The translations under genes and the position numbers were made by a program. Below are positions 25,766-36,088 of a stretch of DNA of 64,000 bases, one piece after another. Within the stretch, counting starts at the first letter, position 1. Every line of letters begins with the position of its first letter. Source of the DNA: Arcanobacterium urinimassiliense (GTDB lineage Bacteria > Actinomycetota > Actinomycetes > Actinomycetales > Actinomycetaceae); assembly GCF_900119495.1 (NCBI RefSeq), contig NZ_LT632435.1, positions 453,963-517,962 on the forward strand, in the 5' to 3' direction. The notes beneath the pieces were generated by a model. That model was not told the DNA's origin. It did not search any database and saw only the letters and a list, made by a program, of their open reading frames with translations.

Positions 25766-28318
25766 ATGCGAATAAGAGCGATGAAGAGCGGAAAAATTTT
25801 ATTTATTTTACTTCTCTGCACGATCGGGATGATATTTTCCTCTTCATTGTTGCCGGCGGCGAGTGCAGATGATATTTCCGATTCAGCTGTAGCTGGGAAC
25901 GGTAAAGCACAATTGAATACTGATTCGGCAGTTATTGGTAATGGCTGGCTTGCAGGCGGAATAGCGCAAGTAATTAATCCGGGAGATTTAGATAGCAACG
26001 GCTGGGAAGATATGCTTCTTATCCGCAGCGATGGCACTCTTTGGTATTACCCGATGAATTCTCGTACGGCGTTTTCCTATCCGCGGCAAGTGGGTTTTGG
26101 TTGGAAAACTATGCGCAAAGTATTTGGCGGAGTAGATTTTGATGGGGATTCTCACCCAGATATTTTTGCGATTAGTGACGATGGAAAACTTTATCTATAT
26201 CGGGGAGTAGGGAACGGTAATTTTTATTCTAAGCAGTATATTTCTGCTGGTTGGAACGAAGTAGAAGCTCTTTCGGTTGGCGGCGCGAACGCTGCTGGTA
26301 AAGTGCTTATATCTGGGGTGAAAGCAGGAAAGCTTTATATTTGGGAGACAGACGGTAAAGACATCATCCGAGTGCATGAATTTGGTGAAAATACGCCGCT
26401 GCAGGTTACCGCGCTTAGCTCTGATATAGACGGCGATGGCTTTGCAGATATGTGGGCAGTGACTGCTGATGCGGAGCTGCGTCTTTATAAAATAGCTCCT
26501 CAGCTGGAAAAAGTGAGTTATTACCAGATAGATGCGGAGCTGGAATCTGCTCGCTATCTCTTTTCCATAGGAGATGGAAAGTTGCTCCGCGGCATTCTGG
26601 AAGATGGCCTGCTGCGCCAGTACACCATAAATAGTTTTTTGCCGCAGTCTGCGGGTAGCGATATTCCAGGTAGGGTAGAGAATCTTCCTGCTGATATTAA
26701 AAGCACTCTTTCTCATGCACAGGCAGAAGATGTAACTCCGCCTGCTGTGGTTACTCCCGATATACCAACTGTGTGGGGTTCTATTCGCAATATCGATAAG
26801 AAGAAAGTTGGCAACGGCTGGCCTACTGATCGTAATAAGGTGATTGGCTTAGGAGATTTTGCTTCGAATGGCCGTTCTGATGTGGGACTTATTGATAACG
26901 CAGGGCGATTCCGAGTGTATCCGATGGGTACAAATTGGGCATTCCAAGCGCCTCAGAGAATAGGAAATGGTTGGCAAGGGTATAAACCGGTAATAGGCGG
27001 CTTTGATTATGATAAAGATACTCGCCCGGATTTAGTTGCGCGTACCCCGCAGGGAGATTTGCGCCTATATACCAGTGACGGGAAAGGTAGATTCGGGAAG
27101 TCGAAGAATCTACATCCAGAATTCGCTGAGTACAGTGATATTTTCTATCTGCGCAATGGCATAGAGAAAAAGCCTACTATCTATGGGTTAGATAGCAGCG
27201 GCGAGCTTTATGCTTATGTGGGAGATGGCAAAGGAAATATCTCTTATACCAAGAAAATAGCCGGCGATCATTCATTTTTGCATGGCGCTTTTTCGATGGA
27301 TGATTTTGATAAAGACGGGTACTCCGATCTGCTTTATATAGACGCGAAGGGGCACCTACAGCTGGCGCGGCAAAATAGTGATGGTTCCTTCCAAGCTGGC
27401 GTGCGTATTGGATATGGATGGCAGAATTTCACTAACTTGGTATATGCCGGAGCTAGCGCAGAAGCAACTTGGGTATATGCCGTTGATAAAGCGGGCGACC
27501 TGTATTTATATGCTTTCCAATATACAGGTAGCAATAAAGGATTTACCCCTTATCCAGGGACTCGCCCGGCAATCGTGCGGGGATATACGGCTCCAAATGG
27601 GTATTTACAGCCTACATCGCATATCACTTCTTTAGGAGGCGCAACTAATACTCTTACTCCGGGAATGAACGGAGTAAAAGTAAAAATAGTGCAGAAAAAG
27701 CTAGGGATTTGGTACGGATCTCGTTTAGCTACTGTAGATAATGGCACTATTTCTGCTGTGCGTTCTTTCCAGCGCCGAAGTGGGCTATATGCGGATGGAA
27801 TAGTGGGGGCGCAGACTTGGGCACATCTTTATACTGGATATCCGTGGAATGTAGATACTTTCCAAACTCAGCCTATAGATATCAGCGCTACCCGGGCGCA
27901 GCGCATTGAGAGAATGATTGGTTATGCTTATGCGCAGACTGGTTCTGACTATACTTGGGGTGGAGCTGGTTACTATGCGCTCGGTTTTGATTGTTCTGGA
28001 TTAGTACTACAAGCTCTCTATTCAGCGGGAATGGATCCGCAGCCGATAAATGTAATTAAACATGCTTGGCCGAGTTATCGCACTTCTAAAGAGCTATATA
28101 GCTATGGGCGTTTCCAGAAAGTACCTTTTAGCCAGCGGCAACGGGGAGATTTAATTTTCTACGTAGGATCTGCTGGCGTGCAGCACGTATCTATCTATAT
28201 TGGTAATGATCAAGTGATTCACACTAATTGGATGGGGAATCCTGCTCGTATAGATCATGTGACTGCCGGATACGGCTGGGGTGGAATTGCTCCGCTAGTA
28301 GTGCGGCCTTTCCCGTAA
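25766..28318 (+). CDS. Secreted NlpC/P60 peptidoglycan hydrolase with two FG-GAP/VCBS propellers
   Basis: An 850-residue exported protein: signal peptide (residues 1-36, cut near AASADD), two repeat regions of FG-GAP/VCBS or tachylectin-2-like blades (about 50-290 and 345-610) with the recurring pattern GNGW...DxDxDxxxDxx...DGxLxxY, a PG_binding_1 domain (about 630-690) and a C-terminal NlpC/P60 domain. Catalytic Cys743 lies in FDCSGLV, the His in GVQHVSIYIG. It should cleave stem peptides of peptidoglycan, with the propellers binding wall glycans or calcium. The propeller resembles that of the amidase at the other end of the rhamnose block. The following lipoprotein starts 27 nt after the stop. 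Confidence 0.92.
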   Translation: MRIRAMKSGKILFILLLCTIGMIFSSSLLPAASADDISDSAVAGNGKAQLNTDSAVIGNGWLAGGIAQVINPGDLDSNGWEDMLLIRSDGTLWYYPMNSRTAFSYPRQVGFGWKTMRKVFGGVDFDGDSHPDIFAISDDGKLYLYRGVGNGNFYSKQYISAGWNEVEALSVGGANAAGKVLISGVKAGKLYIWETDGKDIIRVHEFGENTPLQVTALSSDIDGDGFADMWAVTADAELRLYKIAPQLEKVSYYQIDAELESARYLFSIGDGKLLRGILEDGLLRQYTINSFLPQSAGSDIPGRVENLPADIKSTLSHAQAEDVTPPAVVTPDIPTVWGSIRNIDKKKVGNGWPTDRNKVIGLGDFASNGRSDVGLIDNAGRFRVYPMGTNWAFQAPQRIGNGWQGYKPVIGGFDYDKDTRPDLVARTPQGDLRLYTSDGKGRFGKSKNLHPEFAEYSDIFYLRNGIEKKPTIYGLDSSGELYAYVGDGKGNISYTKKIAGDHSFLHGAFSMDDFDKDGYSDLLYIDAKGHLQLARQNSDGSFQAGVRIGYGWQNFTNLVYAGASAEATWVYAVDKAGDLYLYAFQYTGSNKGFTPYPGTRPAIVRGYTAPNGYLQPTSHITSLGGATNTLTPGMNGVKVKIVQKKLGIWYGSRLATVDNGTISAVRSFQRRSGLYADGIVGAQTWAHLYTGYPWNVDTFQTQPIDISATRAQRIERMIGYAYAQTGSDYTWGGAGYYALGFDCSGLVLQALYSAGMDPQPINVIKHAWPSYRTSKELYSYGRFQKVPFSQRQRGDLIFYVGSAGVQHVSIYIGNDQVIHTNWMGNPARIDHVTAGYGWGGIAPLVVRPFP

Positions 28319-28345
28319 AATTCCGTAATTTTTCAAGATAGTGTT

Positions 28346-28972
28346 ATGAATAAAAATCGAATATCTACTCTGCTATTTCTAGTATTATTTGTGCTCAGCG
28401 GCGGGGCAGCGGCATGCTCGGCAGCAGATTCAGAAAATAATACCGTGGTGCCTGCCGATAAAGACCGCCCGCCCGCTGCGAAGTCTATTGGGCCGAATTC
28501 AGCGCTACCGGAAGTAGCTCCGCCTACCCAGATATGTGCGCAGATGGATAGAGTATTTTCTGCTGCATTAGGCGAGAGCACACCGGGGAAAAATTTTGTG
28601 GCCGCGCAGGCAGAAAAAGTTAGCAGCGAAGATTCTGCGGCTACAAAGGCGCGGGAAGAGCAGGTACAGAGAACTTGGATAGCATTTTTAGAGTACTTCA
28701 AAAATGAGAAGATGCCGGCTTTAGAGGCCGCTGCTGGAAGTGATAAAGACGGGAAACGAGTAGCTGCGGCGTTGAATAGTTATATTGCTAATGCTCCGGC
28801 TTTGTTGCGGGGAGAGATTCCACAGTTTACCGATGAAAAGGCAGCTTATGAGGATTTAACCGCAGGGCGGCAGCCGAAAGTGAATCCGGAGTACACCAGA
28901 ATTAGTACTAAGACGGGGGCAGATATTGAATTAATTAGTTCCTGCTTACCTACTTGGCCGTTAATTTTTTAG
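28346..28972 (+). CDS. Putative lipoprotein of unknown function
   Basis: A 208-residue protein with a hydrophobic N terminus and a lipobox-like GGAAAC at residues 19-24, so it is probably anchored by a lipid at Cys24. The rest is Ala-rich, helical and hydrophilic, with a Pro-rich stretch after the anchor. I recognise no domain. It follows the NlpC/P60 gene closely and may be co-transcribed with it, which would suggest an envelope role. No clear RBS precedes the ATG. Confidence 0.7.
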   Translation: MNKNRISTLLFLVLFVLSGGAAACSAADSENNTVVPADKDRPPAAKSIGPNSALPEVAPPTQICAQMDRVFSAALGESTPGKNFVAAQAEKVSSEDSAATKAREEQVQRTWIAFLEYFKNEKMPALEAAAGSDKDGKRVAAALNSYIANAPALLRGEIPQFTDEKAAYEDLTAGRQPKVNPEYTRISTKTGADIELISSCLPTWPLIF

Positions 28973-29048
28973 TGCTAGTTTTCATTATTTTGCGGTACTT
29001 ATAACAAACTGCACAGAAAGTTTATAAGCACTTTAGGTACGAGAAAGA

Positions 29049-29060
29049 CTACAATTGTAG
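29049..29060. promoter_or_regulatory. 12-bp perfect palindrome before the sugar dehydrogenase gene
   Basis: CTACAATTGTAG is a perfect palindrome 41 nt before the start codon. It contains a -10-like TACAAT, so it could be a binding site overlapping a promoter. The -35 region is poor. Confidence 0.4.
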
Positions 29061-29101
29061 ATTACAGTGGGTTTAATACCGAAATCAGGGGAAGGAATAG
29101 T

Positions 29102-30400
29102 ATGCATATTGCAGTTGTCGCCATGGGGAAAATTGGTCTACCGTTGGCTACTCAGTTTGCAGACGCCGGGCACGAAGTAATCGGTGTAGATGTAAATGCC
29201 GAAACGGTAGCAAAAATTAATCAAGGGCTAGAGCCATTTCCCGGAGAAGCACATCTGCAGGAAAAACTCGCTAAATTAGTGCCGGCTGGTCGGTTGCGGG
29301 CTACTACTGATTATGCAGAAGCTATCCCCGGAGCAGACGTAGTGGTGCTGGTAGTTCCGCTATTCGTAAATGATGAGACTTGGGCTCCAGATTTTGGATG
29401 GATGGATGCCGCTACTAAATCTTTAGCTGCCCACCTCACTCCCAATACGCTAATTTCTTATGAAACTACTTTGCCGGTAGGTACTACTCGCAACCGCTGG
29501 AAGCCCATGATTGAGGAAATTTCCGGCCTACGCGAAGGAGAAGACTTCCACTTAGTGTTCTCTCCGGAGCGAGTGCTTACGGGGCGAGTATTCCAAGATT
29601 TACGCCGTTATCCGAAACTAGTGGGCGGGCTTTCTCCTGCTGGCACCGCAAAAGCAATTAAATTCTATGAATCTGTGCTCACTTTTGATAAGCGCGAGGA
29701 TTTGCCGCAGCCAAATGGCGTCTGGGATATGGGTAATGCGGAAGCGGCCGAGATGGCAAAGCTGGCGGAGACTACCTATCGGGATGTGAATATTGGTCTT
29801 GCTAATCAATTTGCGGTATATGCCGATAAAGTGGGTATTGATGTGCAGCGCGTAATTAATGCGTGCAATTCTCAGCCTTATTCACATATTCATTTCCCTG
29901 GCATTGCGGTAGGCGGGCATTGTATACCGGTGTATCCGCGGCTTTATCTCTCTACTGATCCAGATGCTTCTATTGTGCGTACAGCTCGTAAATTTAATGC
30001 GGGTATGCCAGCTTATGTGGTAGAGCAGGTCGCAGAGGTAATGGGAGATCTACGCGATCAAAAAGTAGCTGTATTAGGCGCCTCTTATCGCGGTGGAGTA
30101 AAAGAGACTGCTTTCTCAGGAGTATTCGCTACCGTGAGTGAATTAGAAAAGCGCGGAGCAAAGGTATCGGTGCACGATCCAATGTTTAGCGATAGCGAAT
30201 TAGCAAAATTTGGTTGGGAAGCTTATCGCCTAGGTACAGAAGTAGATGCAGTAATAGTGCAGGCAGATCATAAAGAATATCGCACAATTTCCGCGCAAGA
30301 TTTCCCCGGTATCAAGGTGCTTTTTGATGGCCGGCGCGTAACTGATCCCACGCTATGGGCAGGTACTCCGCGGCTAGTAATCGGCGCAATGCATAGCTAA
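29102..30400 (+). CDS. UDP-sugar 6-dehydrogenase (WecC/WbpA family)
   Basis: Oxidises carbon 6 of a UDP-HexNAc to a uronic acid with two NAD. 432 residues in three domains: N-terminal Rossmann (VVAMGKIGLPLATQFADAGH), central helical domain with NAEAAEMAKLAETTYRDVN, and the catalytic Cys in VGGHCIPVYPR, then VLGASYRGGVKETAFS in the UDP-binding domain. It supplies the uronic acid for the amino-uronic acid pathway (WbpA role) or UDP-ManNAcA (WecC role). AGGGGAAGGA lies before the ATG. A GT2 gene follows after 8 nt. Confidence 0.93.
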   Translation: MHIAVVAMGKIGLPLATQFADAGHEVIGVDVNAETVAKINQGLEPFPGEAHLQEKLAKLVPAGRLRATTDYAEAIPGADVVVLVVPLFVNDETWAPDFGWMDAATKSLAAHLTPNTLISYETTLPVGTTRNRWKPMIEEISGLREGEDFHLVFSPERVLTGRVFQDLRRYPKLVGGLSPAGTAKAIKFYESVLTFDKREDLPQPNGVWDMGNAEAAEMAKLAETTYRDVNIGLANQFAVYADKVGIDVQRVINACNSQPYSHIHFPGIAVGGHCIPVYPRLYLSTDPDASIVRTARKFNAGMPAYVVEQVAEVMGDLRDQKVAVLGASYRGGVKETAFSGVFATVSELEKRGAKVSVHDPMFSDSELAKFGWEAYRLGTEVDAVIVQADHKEYRTISAQDFPGIKVLFDGRRVTDPTLWAGTPRLVIGAMHS

Positions 30401-30408
30401 GTGTAAAG

Positions 30409-31251
30409 ATGCATATACGGGTAGTTACGGTTGCTTATAATTCTGGCTCAGAATTGCCAAATTTAATAGAAAGTGCCGCTGCTGCCTGCGCTGCTGCTAC
30501 TTCTCAATGGGAAATAGTAGTGGTCAATAATGGAGGTGCGCTACCACAATTACCAAAGAAAATTCCGGTGCAAATTGTGCAGGCGGAAAAGAATCTGGGC
30601 TACGGGCGCGCAGTGAATTTAGGAGCTGCAGATTATAGCGGGGAGTGGCTCCTCGTGGTGAATCCCGATGTACAGTTACAGCCCGATACTGTACAAAAAT
30701 TATTGGCAGCAGCGGCAGAAAATCCCCAAGCAGGAGTATACGGGCCACGTATTTACACCCCCGGCGGCGATATCTATCCTTCTGCCCGTAATTTTCCGCG
30801 GCTACTTTCCGGAATAGGCCATGGAGTGCTCGCTCCTATCTGGCCGGGCAATCCTTTTACCAAAAAATATCAAAATCTCCTCACTACTGCGGAAAATACT
30901 CCAGTAGATTGGCTTTCCGGAGCGTGCCTACTCATTCGGATGTCCGCCTTCCGAGAATGCGGTGGATTTGATAGCCGCTATTTCATGTTTTTTGAAGATA
31001 CTCAGCTGGGTGAAGATATGAAAGCGCACGGCTGGCAATCTCTCTATGTGCCAGCAGCAGCCGTATGCCATGAACAGGGTAAATCTTGGAAAGAGCGCCC
31101 GCTGCCCATGATTGCGGCGCATCATGAATCGGCTTACCTGTATTTACAAGGTATTTATAATAAACCTGGGCAAGCACCGCTCCGCTGGTTATTGCGGTGT
31201 GGCCTCCAGATACGGAAAAAAATACTCACGCGCTTCCACAGTGCTGGATAA
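30409..31251 (+). CDS. GT2 glycosyltransferase (rhamnosyltransferase WbbL-like)
   Basis: A 280-residue GT-A enzyme. VVTVAYNSGSELPNLIESA, VVNNGG, EKNLGYGRAVNLGA, the metal site NPDVQLQPDTV and the late GGFDSRYFMFFEDTQLGEDM with the catalytic acidic residues are those of WbbL-type transferases. In actinobacteria this group commonly transfers rhamnose to a decaprenyl-linked GlcNAc, and dTDP-rhamnose genes are next to it, but the assignment to rhamnose is inference. Probably co-transcribed with the 6-dehydrogenase. Confidence 0.88.
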   Translation: MHIRVVTVAYNSGSELPNLIESAAAACAAATSQWEIVVVNNGGALPQLPKKIPVQIVQAEKNLGYGRAVNLGAADYSGEWLLVVNPDVQLQPDTVQKLLAAAAENPQAGVYGPRIYTPGGDIYPSARNFPRLLSGIGHGVLAPIWPGNPFTKKYQNLLTTAENTPVDWLSGACLLIRMSAFRECGGFDSRYFMFFEDTQLGEDMKAHGWQSLYVPAAAVCHEQGKSWKERPLPMIAAHHESAYLYLQGIYNKPGQAPLRWLLRCGLQIRKKILTRFHSAG

Positions 31252-31303
31252 TAGAAGCACAGGTAAAAAGTAGAAAGGCGCGCCGCGCCGGAGAGAAGAA
31301 AAA

Positions 31304-31924
31304 ATGAAGATTCGCCCTTTGAAAATAGCGGGAGCATTCGAGATTACTCCGCAGCAGCATCCGGACGCCCGCGGAGTATTCTTAGAGGCCTATAAAGCAG
31401 CTGCTTTAGCAGAAGCGGTGGGGCATCCCTTGAATCTACAGCAGGTAAATACTTCCGTCTCCGCGGCGGGTGTACTGCGCGGTATTCATTTTGCTGATGT
31501 GCCACCGAGCCAAGCCAAGTATGTAATGTGTGCGCGCGGAGCTGTACTAGATATTGCCGTAGATATTCGTGTAGGTTCCCCCACCTTCGGCCAGTGGGAT
31601 TCGGTACTGCTTGACGATACCACGCGGCGTGCTATCTATTTAGCAGAGGGGCTCGGGCATGCTTTTATGGCGCTCGAAGATAATTCCACGGTAGTTTATC
31701 TTTGCTCCGCAGGTTATAACCCGGGGCGGGAGCATGGAATTACTCCGCTCGATGAAACGGTAGGAATTGAATGGCCTACCACTACTCCCGCCGGAAATCC
31801 TTTGACTCCACTGCGGAGCGAAAAAGATACCGCCGCTCCGACTCTAATCGAAGCGAAAGAGCAAGGTTTACTTCCGACGTGGGAAGAGTGCCAGGCTTTT
31901 TATAAAGAATTAAATAATAAATAG
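31304..31924 (+). CDS. rfbC: dTDP-4-dehydrorhamnose 3,5-epimerase
   Basis: Third step of dTDP-L-rhamnose synthesis (RmlC), a cupin. DARGVFLEAYK, LQQVNTSVSAAGVLRGIHFA with the catalytic His, KYVMCARGAVLDIAVDIRVGSPTFGQW and YLAEGLGHAFMALEDNSTVVYLCS are all family segments. 206 residues, usual length. GGAGAG lies about 11 nt before the ATG; the preceding GGCGCGCCGCGCC can fold. Convergent with rfbB; a strong shared terminator lies between. Confidence 0.95.
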   Translation: MKIRPLKIAGAFEITPQQHPDARGVFLEAYKAAALAEAVGHPLNLQQVNTSVSAAGVLRGIHFADVPPSQAKYVMCARGAVLDIAVDIRVGSPTFGQWDSVLLDDTTRRAIYLAEGLGHAFMALEDNSTVVYLCSAGYNPGREHGITPLDETVGIEWPTTTPAGNPLTPLRSEKDTAAPTLIEAKEQGLLPTWEECQAFYKELNNK

Positions 31925-31996
31925 ATTTAGTGCCGGCAGAGTAATGCGATTCGGGAATAAAAAATAGCACAATCCGGCAATAAAATAAGTAATAAA

Positions 31997-32031
31997 TTAA
32001 AGCCGGCAGGGGAAATACCTGCCGGCTTTAA
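31997..32031. terminator. Bidirectional terminator between rfbC and rfbB
   Basis: A perfect 14-bp stem (TTAAAGCCGGCAGG with its complement) and a 7-nt loop GGAAATA. A-rich and T-rich flanks on both sides suit termination from both convergent genes. Confidence 0.88.
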
Positions 32032-32056
32032 GTTTTCAACTTTAAGCTTTTAGGTA

Positions 32057-33088
<1,032 letters not shown>

Positions 33089-33152
33089 CTACTATCGAAA
33101 TTATCTTAACTTTCGAAGGTGAGCATATTTTGCCTAGTTGGGTAGGGAGCGT

Positions 33153-35210
33153 TTAAGAAAATAGTACGCTGCGCACTGCTAAAAGGAAGGTATTACCGAA
33201 ACGAGTAGTGGGTTCAAGAATTGCACTCTCTGCCCATTCATTCCACGCATTAATAAATAGCAAGCGCTGCTGGGGCGGGCGAGAAAGCAGTACATCGGCA
33301 GTTTCTTTTAGCCAACGATGGAAAGTATACGGATTGGATCCATACCAAATATCTGGATTCCATTGCCGGCGCGCAGTGTTGTCAAAGCCTACCATAACCC
33401 CTGGATATTCATTTGCCGGGAGCTTTCGGTTACGGGTAATAGCCGCTGCTGCTAATTTTGGATAGCTCATTAAATTTCCTCGCCAGCGCCTATCCAGTTT
33501 TATTTTTGCTGCTGGCCCCGGAGCCCAAGGTAGATTGTGTGGCGGAAAATCGAGTGCGCCGTCAATTCCCTGTGCGGTTAAATCTCCTTCTAAGGAATCA
33601 AAATTTTTACCTACATTTACGGTGAGAATAAGCAGCTCTCCAGCACCTTTTGCGCGTGCCCGTTCTCGCCACTCTTGGGCAATTTCAGCAAAATCTGGCA
33701 TTTGCCCGGGACGATAGACGGCAAGAACTGCTTTGCCGTCGATACGGATATAGCGCGGATCGAGCAGAAATTCGATGATATCGTCGATGAAATTTGCCGC
33801 CGGTATCTTTTCATAATCTTGTTTTATAAGTACATCTGCTTCTCGCCCATCCCAGCGGCGGGTCCAGTTTTCATTTGCCCACATGAGGCAGAAAGGCATA
33901 TTAACTTTAGAAGCGTGTAAATTTTCAATGGGTGTATGTAAAAGTCTTTCTCCGGCAAACCAATAGTAATAGTACATAAATCCAGTAATGCCAGACTGTT
34001 TTGCCAATTTAGTTTGTGCCTCTCGCACGTCATCGTAGCGTAAATCGTAAAAACCTAAATCAGTGGGAAGTTTTGGCTGGTAATGCCCGTTATAAGCAGG
34101 CACTGCTCCCGTCACATTCGACCATTCCGTAAATCCTTCTCCCCACCAACGATTATTGTGCTGTGAAGGGTGAAATTGAGGAAGATAAAATGGAATGGCT
34201 TGCACACGAGGCTGGCGCGGTTGATCTTTTTGGAAGTACTGCCAAATGGCATCAGAGGAGATATTTTTCGAAATATTCGCCGTAGTGGATACGTCATTTA
34301 GGCTTAAACCTGCCTCTTCACACAGAATCCCTATTATACGTTCAATAGCATGTGCGGTAGTTCCATCTACTTGCCCAGCTTCTTTATCGAAATCAGCTGC
34401 AGTCAAATTGAGAGAGCGCAATCCTTGCAACACAAATCCGCGTACCCAATACATAGATCCAGCAGCGAAGCGTAGTTTTTTTGGCTCTAAATCTAGCTCT
34501 AATCTGCGGAGCAGGTTCTTTACAATTCTCTTATCTCCACCCCAGAATTCTTTACCTAAGATATTTCCTTTCGCAGTGACTAGACCTAATGAAGCATCAG
34601 CAGCAAAAGCAGCAAGAATATTCTCGGTAGCTTCTCTACTTCCTAATAAATCCTCTAAAAAAGCATCCTTCCACTGCGTGCCCGTGCCAGAAAGTTCTTG
34701 ATGATCTTCCCGCCACGCAGATTTCTTAGTATGCATCTTTAAAATTATTTCGTAAGGATTAAGGAATCCCGCATTCACCAGCTGCACAAGCGGAAATATA
34801 TCGCGTCCATGATTCTCCACTGGCAGCACAATCTGGTGCTGCAGCAAAGCTAAATTTTGCGGAAGCGGTATTTCCGTACCAGAAGCATTGGTAATAAATA
34901 AATCGAATTCTACCGGTATATTTTCTAGATGCTGATAGAGCTCTTCCAATAGCTCTGGATAGTAGCAGTGCAATACCACAGCTACTTTTGCTGGATTTAC
35001 GAGCGGGAATCGCTCATCTAAACGCCATTTATCCGGAAATCCCGAATTTTGCCGGCCTCCGAGGCGCTGAGTATAAGCTAGAAAATCTGCCGGATGTTTG
35101 GGCTGGGCTGCATATATTGAACCATGGGTAGCTAAATTTATTACGGCATTATGGGCGCGCGCCATGCCATATTCTGCTCGGCGCCCCAGTCCATTTAATA
35201 ATCTCCCCAT
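33153..35210 (-). CDS. RgpF-WbsX two-domain polysaccharide synthesis protein
   Basis: A 685-residue fusion. Residues about 70-300 form a rhamnan synthesis protein F (RgpF, PF05045-like) domain: VVLHCYYPELLEELYQHL, VENHGRDIFPLVQ, ILKMHTKKSAWRED, AGSMYWVRG. Residues about 340-670 form a WbsX (PF14307-like, GH99-related) domain: IPFYLPQFHPSQHNNRWWGEGFTEW, MYYYYWFAGERLLHTP, WANENWTRRWDG, VMVGFDNTARRQW, LFINAWNEWAESAILEP. Both are found in gene clusters for rhamnose-containing polymers. GGAGAA lies before the ATG. It probably assembles the chain at the cytoplasmic face before export by the neighbouring ABC transporter. Confidence 0.9.
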   Translation of the reverse strand: MGRLLNGLGRRAEYGMARAHNAVINLATHGSIYAAQPKHPADFLAYTQRLGGRQNSGFPDKWRLDERFPLVNPAKVAVVLHCYYPELLEELYQHLENIPVEFDLFITNASGTEIPLPQNLALLQHQIVLPVENHGRDIFPLVQLVNAGFLNPYEIILKMHTKKSAWREDHQELSGTGTQWKDAFLEDLLGSREATENILAAFAADASLGLVTAKGNILGKEFWGGDKRIVKNLLRRLELDLEPKKLRFAAGSMYWVRGFVLQGLRSLNLTAADFDKEAGQVDGTTAHAIERIIGILCEEAGLSLNDVSTTANISKNISSDAIWQYFQKDQPRQPRVQAIPFYLPQFHPSQHNNRWWGEGFTEWSNVTGAVPAYNGHYQPKLPTDLGFYDLRYDDVREAQTKLAKQSGITGFMYYYYWFAGERLLHTPIENLHASKVNMPFCLMWANENWTRRWDGREADVLIKQDYEKIPAANFIDDIIEFLLDPRYIRIDGKAVLAVYRPGQMPDFAEIAQEWRERARAKGAGELLILTVNVGKNFDSLEGDLTAQGIDGALDFPPHNLPWAPGPAAKIKLDRRWRGNLMSYPKLAAAAITRNRKLPANEYPGVMVGFDNTARRQWNPDIWYGSNPYTFHRWLKETADVLLSRPPQQRLLFINAWNEWAESAILEPTTRFGNTFLLAVRSVLFS

Positions 35211-35260
35211 TTTATTCTCCGTTTTCTACTCTATCTTTGCTGCTTATATCGGCGCTACCG

Positions 35261-36088
35261 CTACCACTCATTGAGATTTACGTTGTATTTTTGCTCTAAG
35301 TATTCCGATATTGTAGTTGTATTTACCGAATCTGCCTCCGTGAAAAGAGTTCGCTTTACGAAGGGTACGCCACTTTCTAGAATTTCTTTCCAATTAGTCA
35401 CCGTCGGGTTATTGAAATGGCGGTATTCCTTAGTCATGTATATATAGCTCTCTCCAGAATAGCCATACCGATAAGCAATTCTACTTAAGCCGATTTCATA
35501 GTGGGTCACCACATCCATTTTTTCCGGTTCGGTACGTATAGAAGAGAAAAAATCTTGCCAGACCTGATCTTGTAGAATGCCTCCCCGAAAAGCCAAAAAA
35601 TAAGATTGTAAATGTTTTGTAAATTGCCAAGAAGTAGTAAGAGCTCGAATATCTGCGCCCTCCTGGCAAATCCAGTCCAGCAGCGGAGAGATATCAGCAA
35701 AGGGGCCCAGTAGTGAATCATTGGTCAGTAAAGTTACGCGGGTTTTTTGCACCGCTGGTAGTTCTTTCAAGGCCTGTGCCCAAGATCCAAAATCATAGCC
35801 GATATTTTTACGCCGATAGATAAGAGTCGAATCAGCTAAACCGAAAGGAAATTCTAGCTTCTCTGCTGCCGGGGAGGTAGAGATAACTATCGGTAAAAAT
35901 CCGCTTTTTTCTAGTGCCTGTGTGTAGGTACTGAGTGATTTTTTTTGTATTGCGTGCGGTGAAAATTGCGCAATCAATGCTATTTTTTCGCATTTAGAGA
36001 TTGCGGCGCTATTTCCTCTCTCTAATTGCATAGTTGGTGAAACTTGTGCAACTAAGGATCGGGATGGCCGGTAGAAATTTTTCAGCAT
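35261..36088 (-). CDS. RgpF-domain protein (rhamnan synthesis F family)
   Basis: A 275-residue protein with the RgpF motifs LIAQFSPHAIQKKSLSTYTQ, the sugar-binding RKNIGYDFGSWAQAL, LLTNDSLLGPF and EIGLSRIAYRYGY. Families with this domain are glycosyltransferase-like and tied to rhamnan or rhamnose-glucose polysaccharides. Its start codon overlaps the stop of the small coiled-coil gene by 7 nt (ATGCTGA), so translation is coupled. Lies in an operon with the exporter genes upstream. Confidence 0.88.
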   Translation of the reverse strand: MLKNFYRPSRSLVAQVSPTMQLERGNSAAISKCEKIALIAQFSPHAIQKKSLSTYTQALEKSGFLPIVISTSPAAEKLEFPFGLADSTLIYRRKNIGYDFGSWAQALKELPAVQKTRVTLLTNDSLLGPFADISPLLDWICQEGADIRALTTSWQFTKHLQSYFLAFRGGILQDQVWQDFFSSIRTEPEKMDVVTHYEIGLSRIAYRYGYSGESYIYMTKEYRHFNNPTVTNWKEILESGVPFVKRTLFTEADSVNTTTISEYLEQKYNVNLNEW

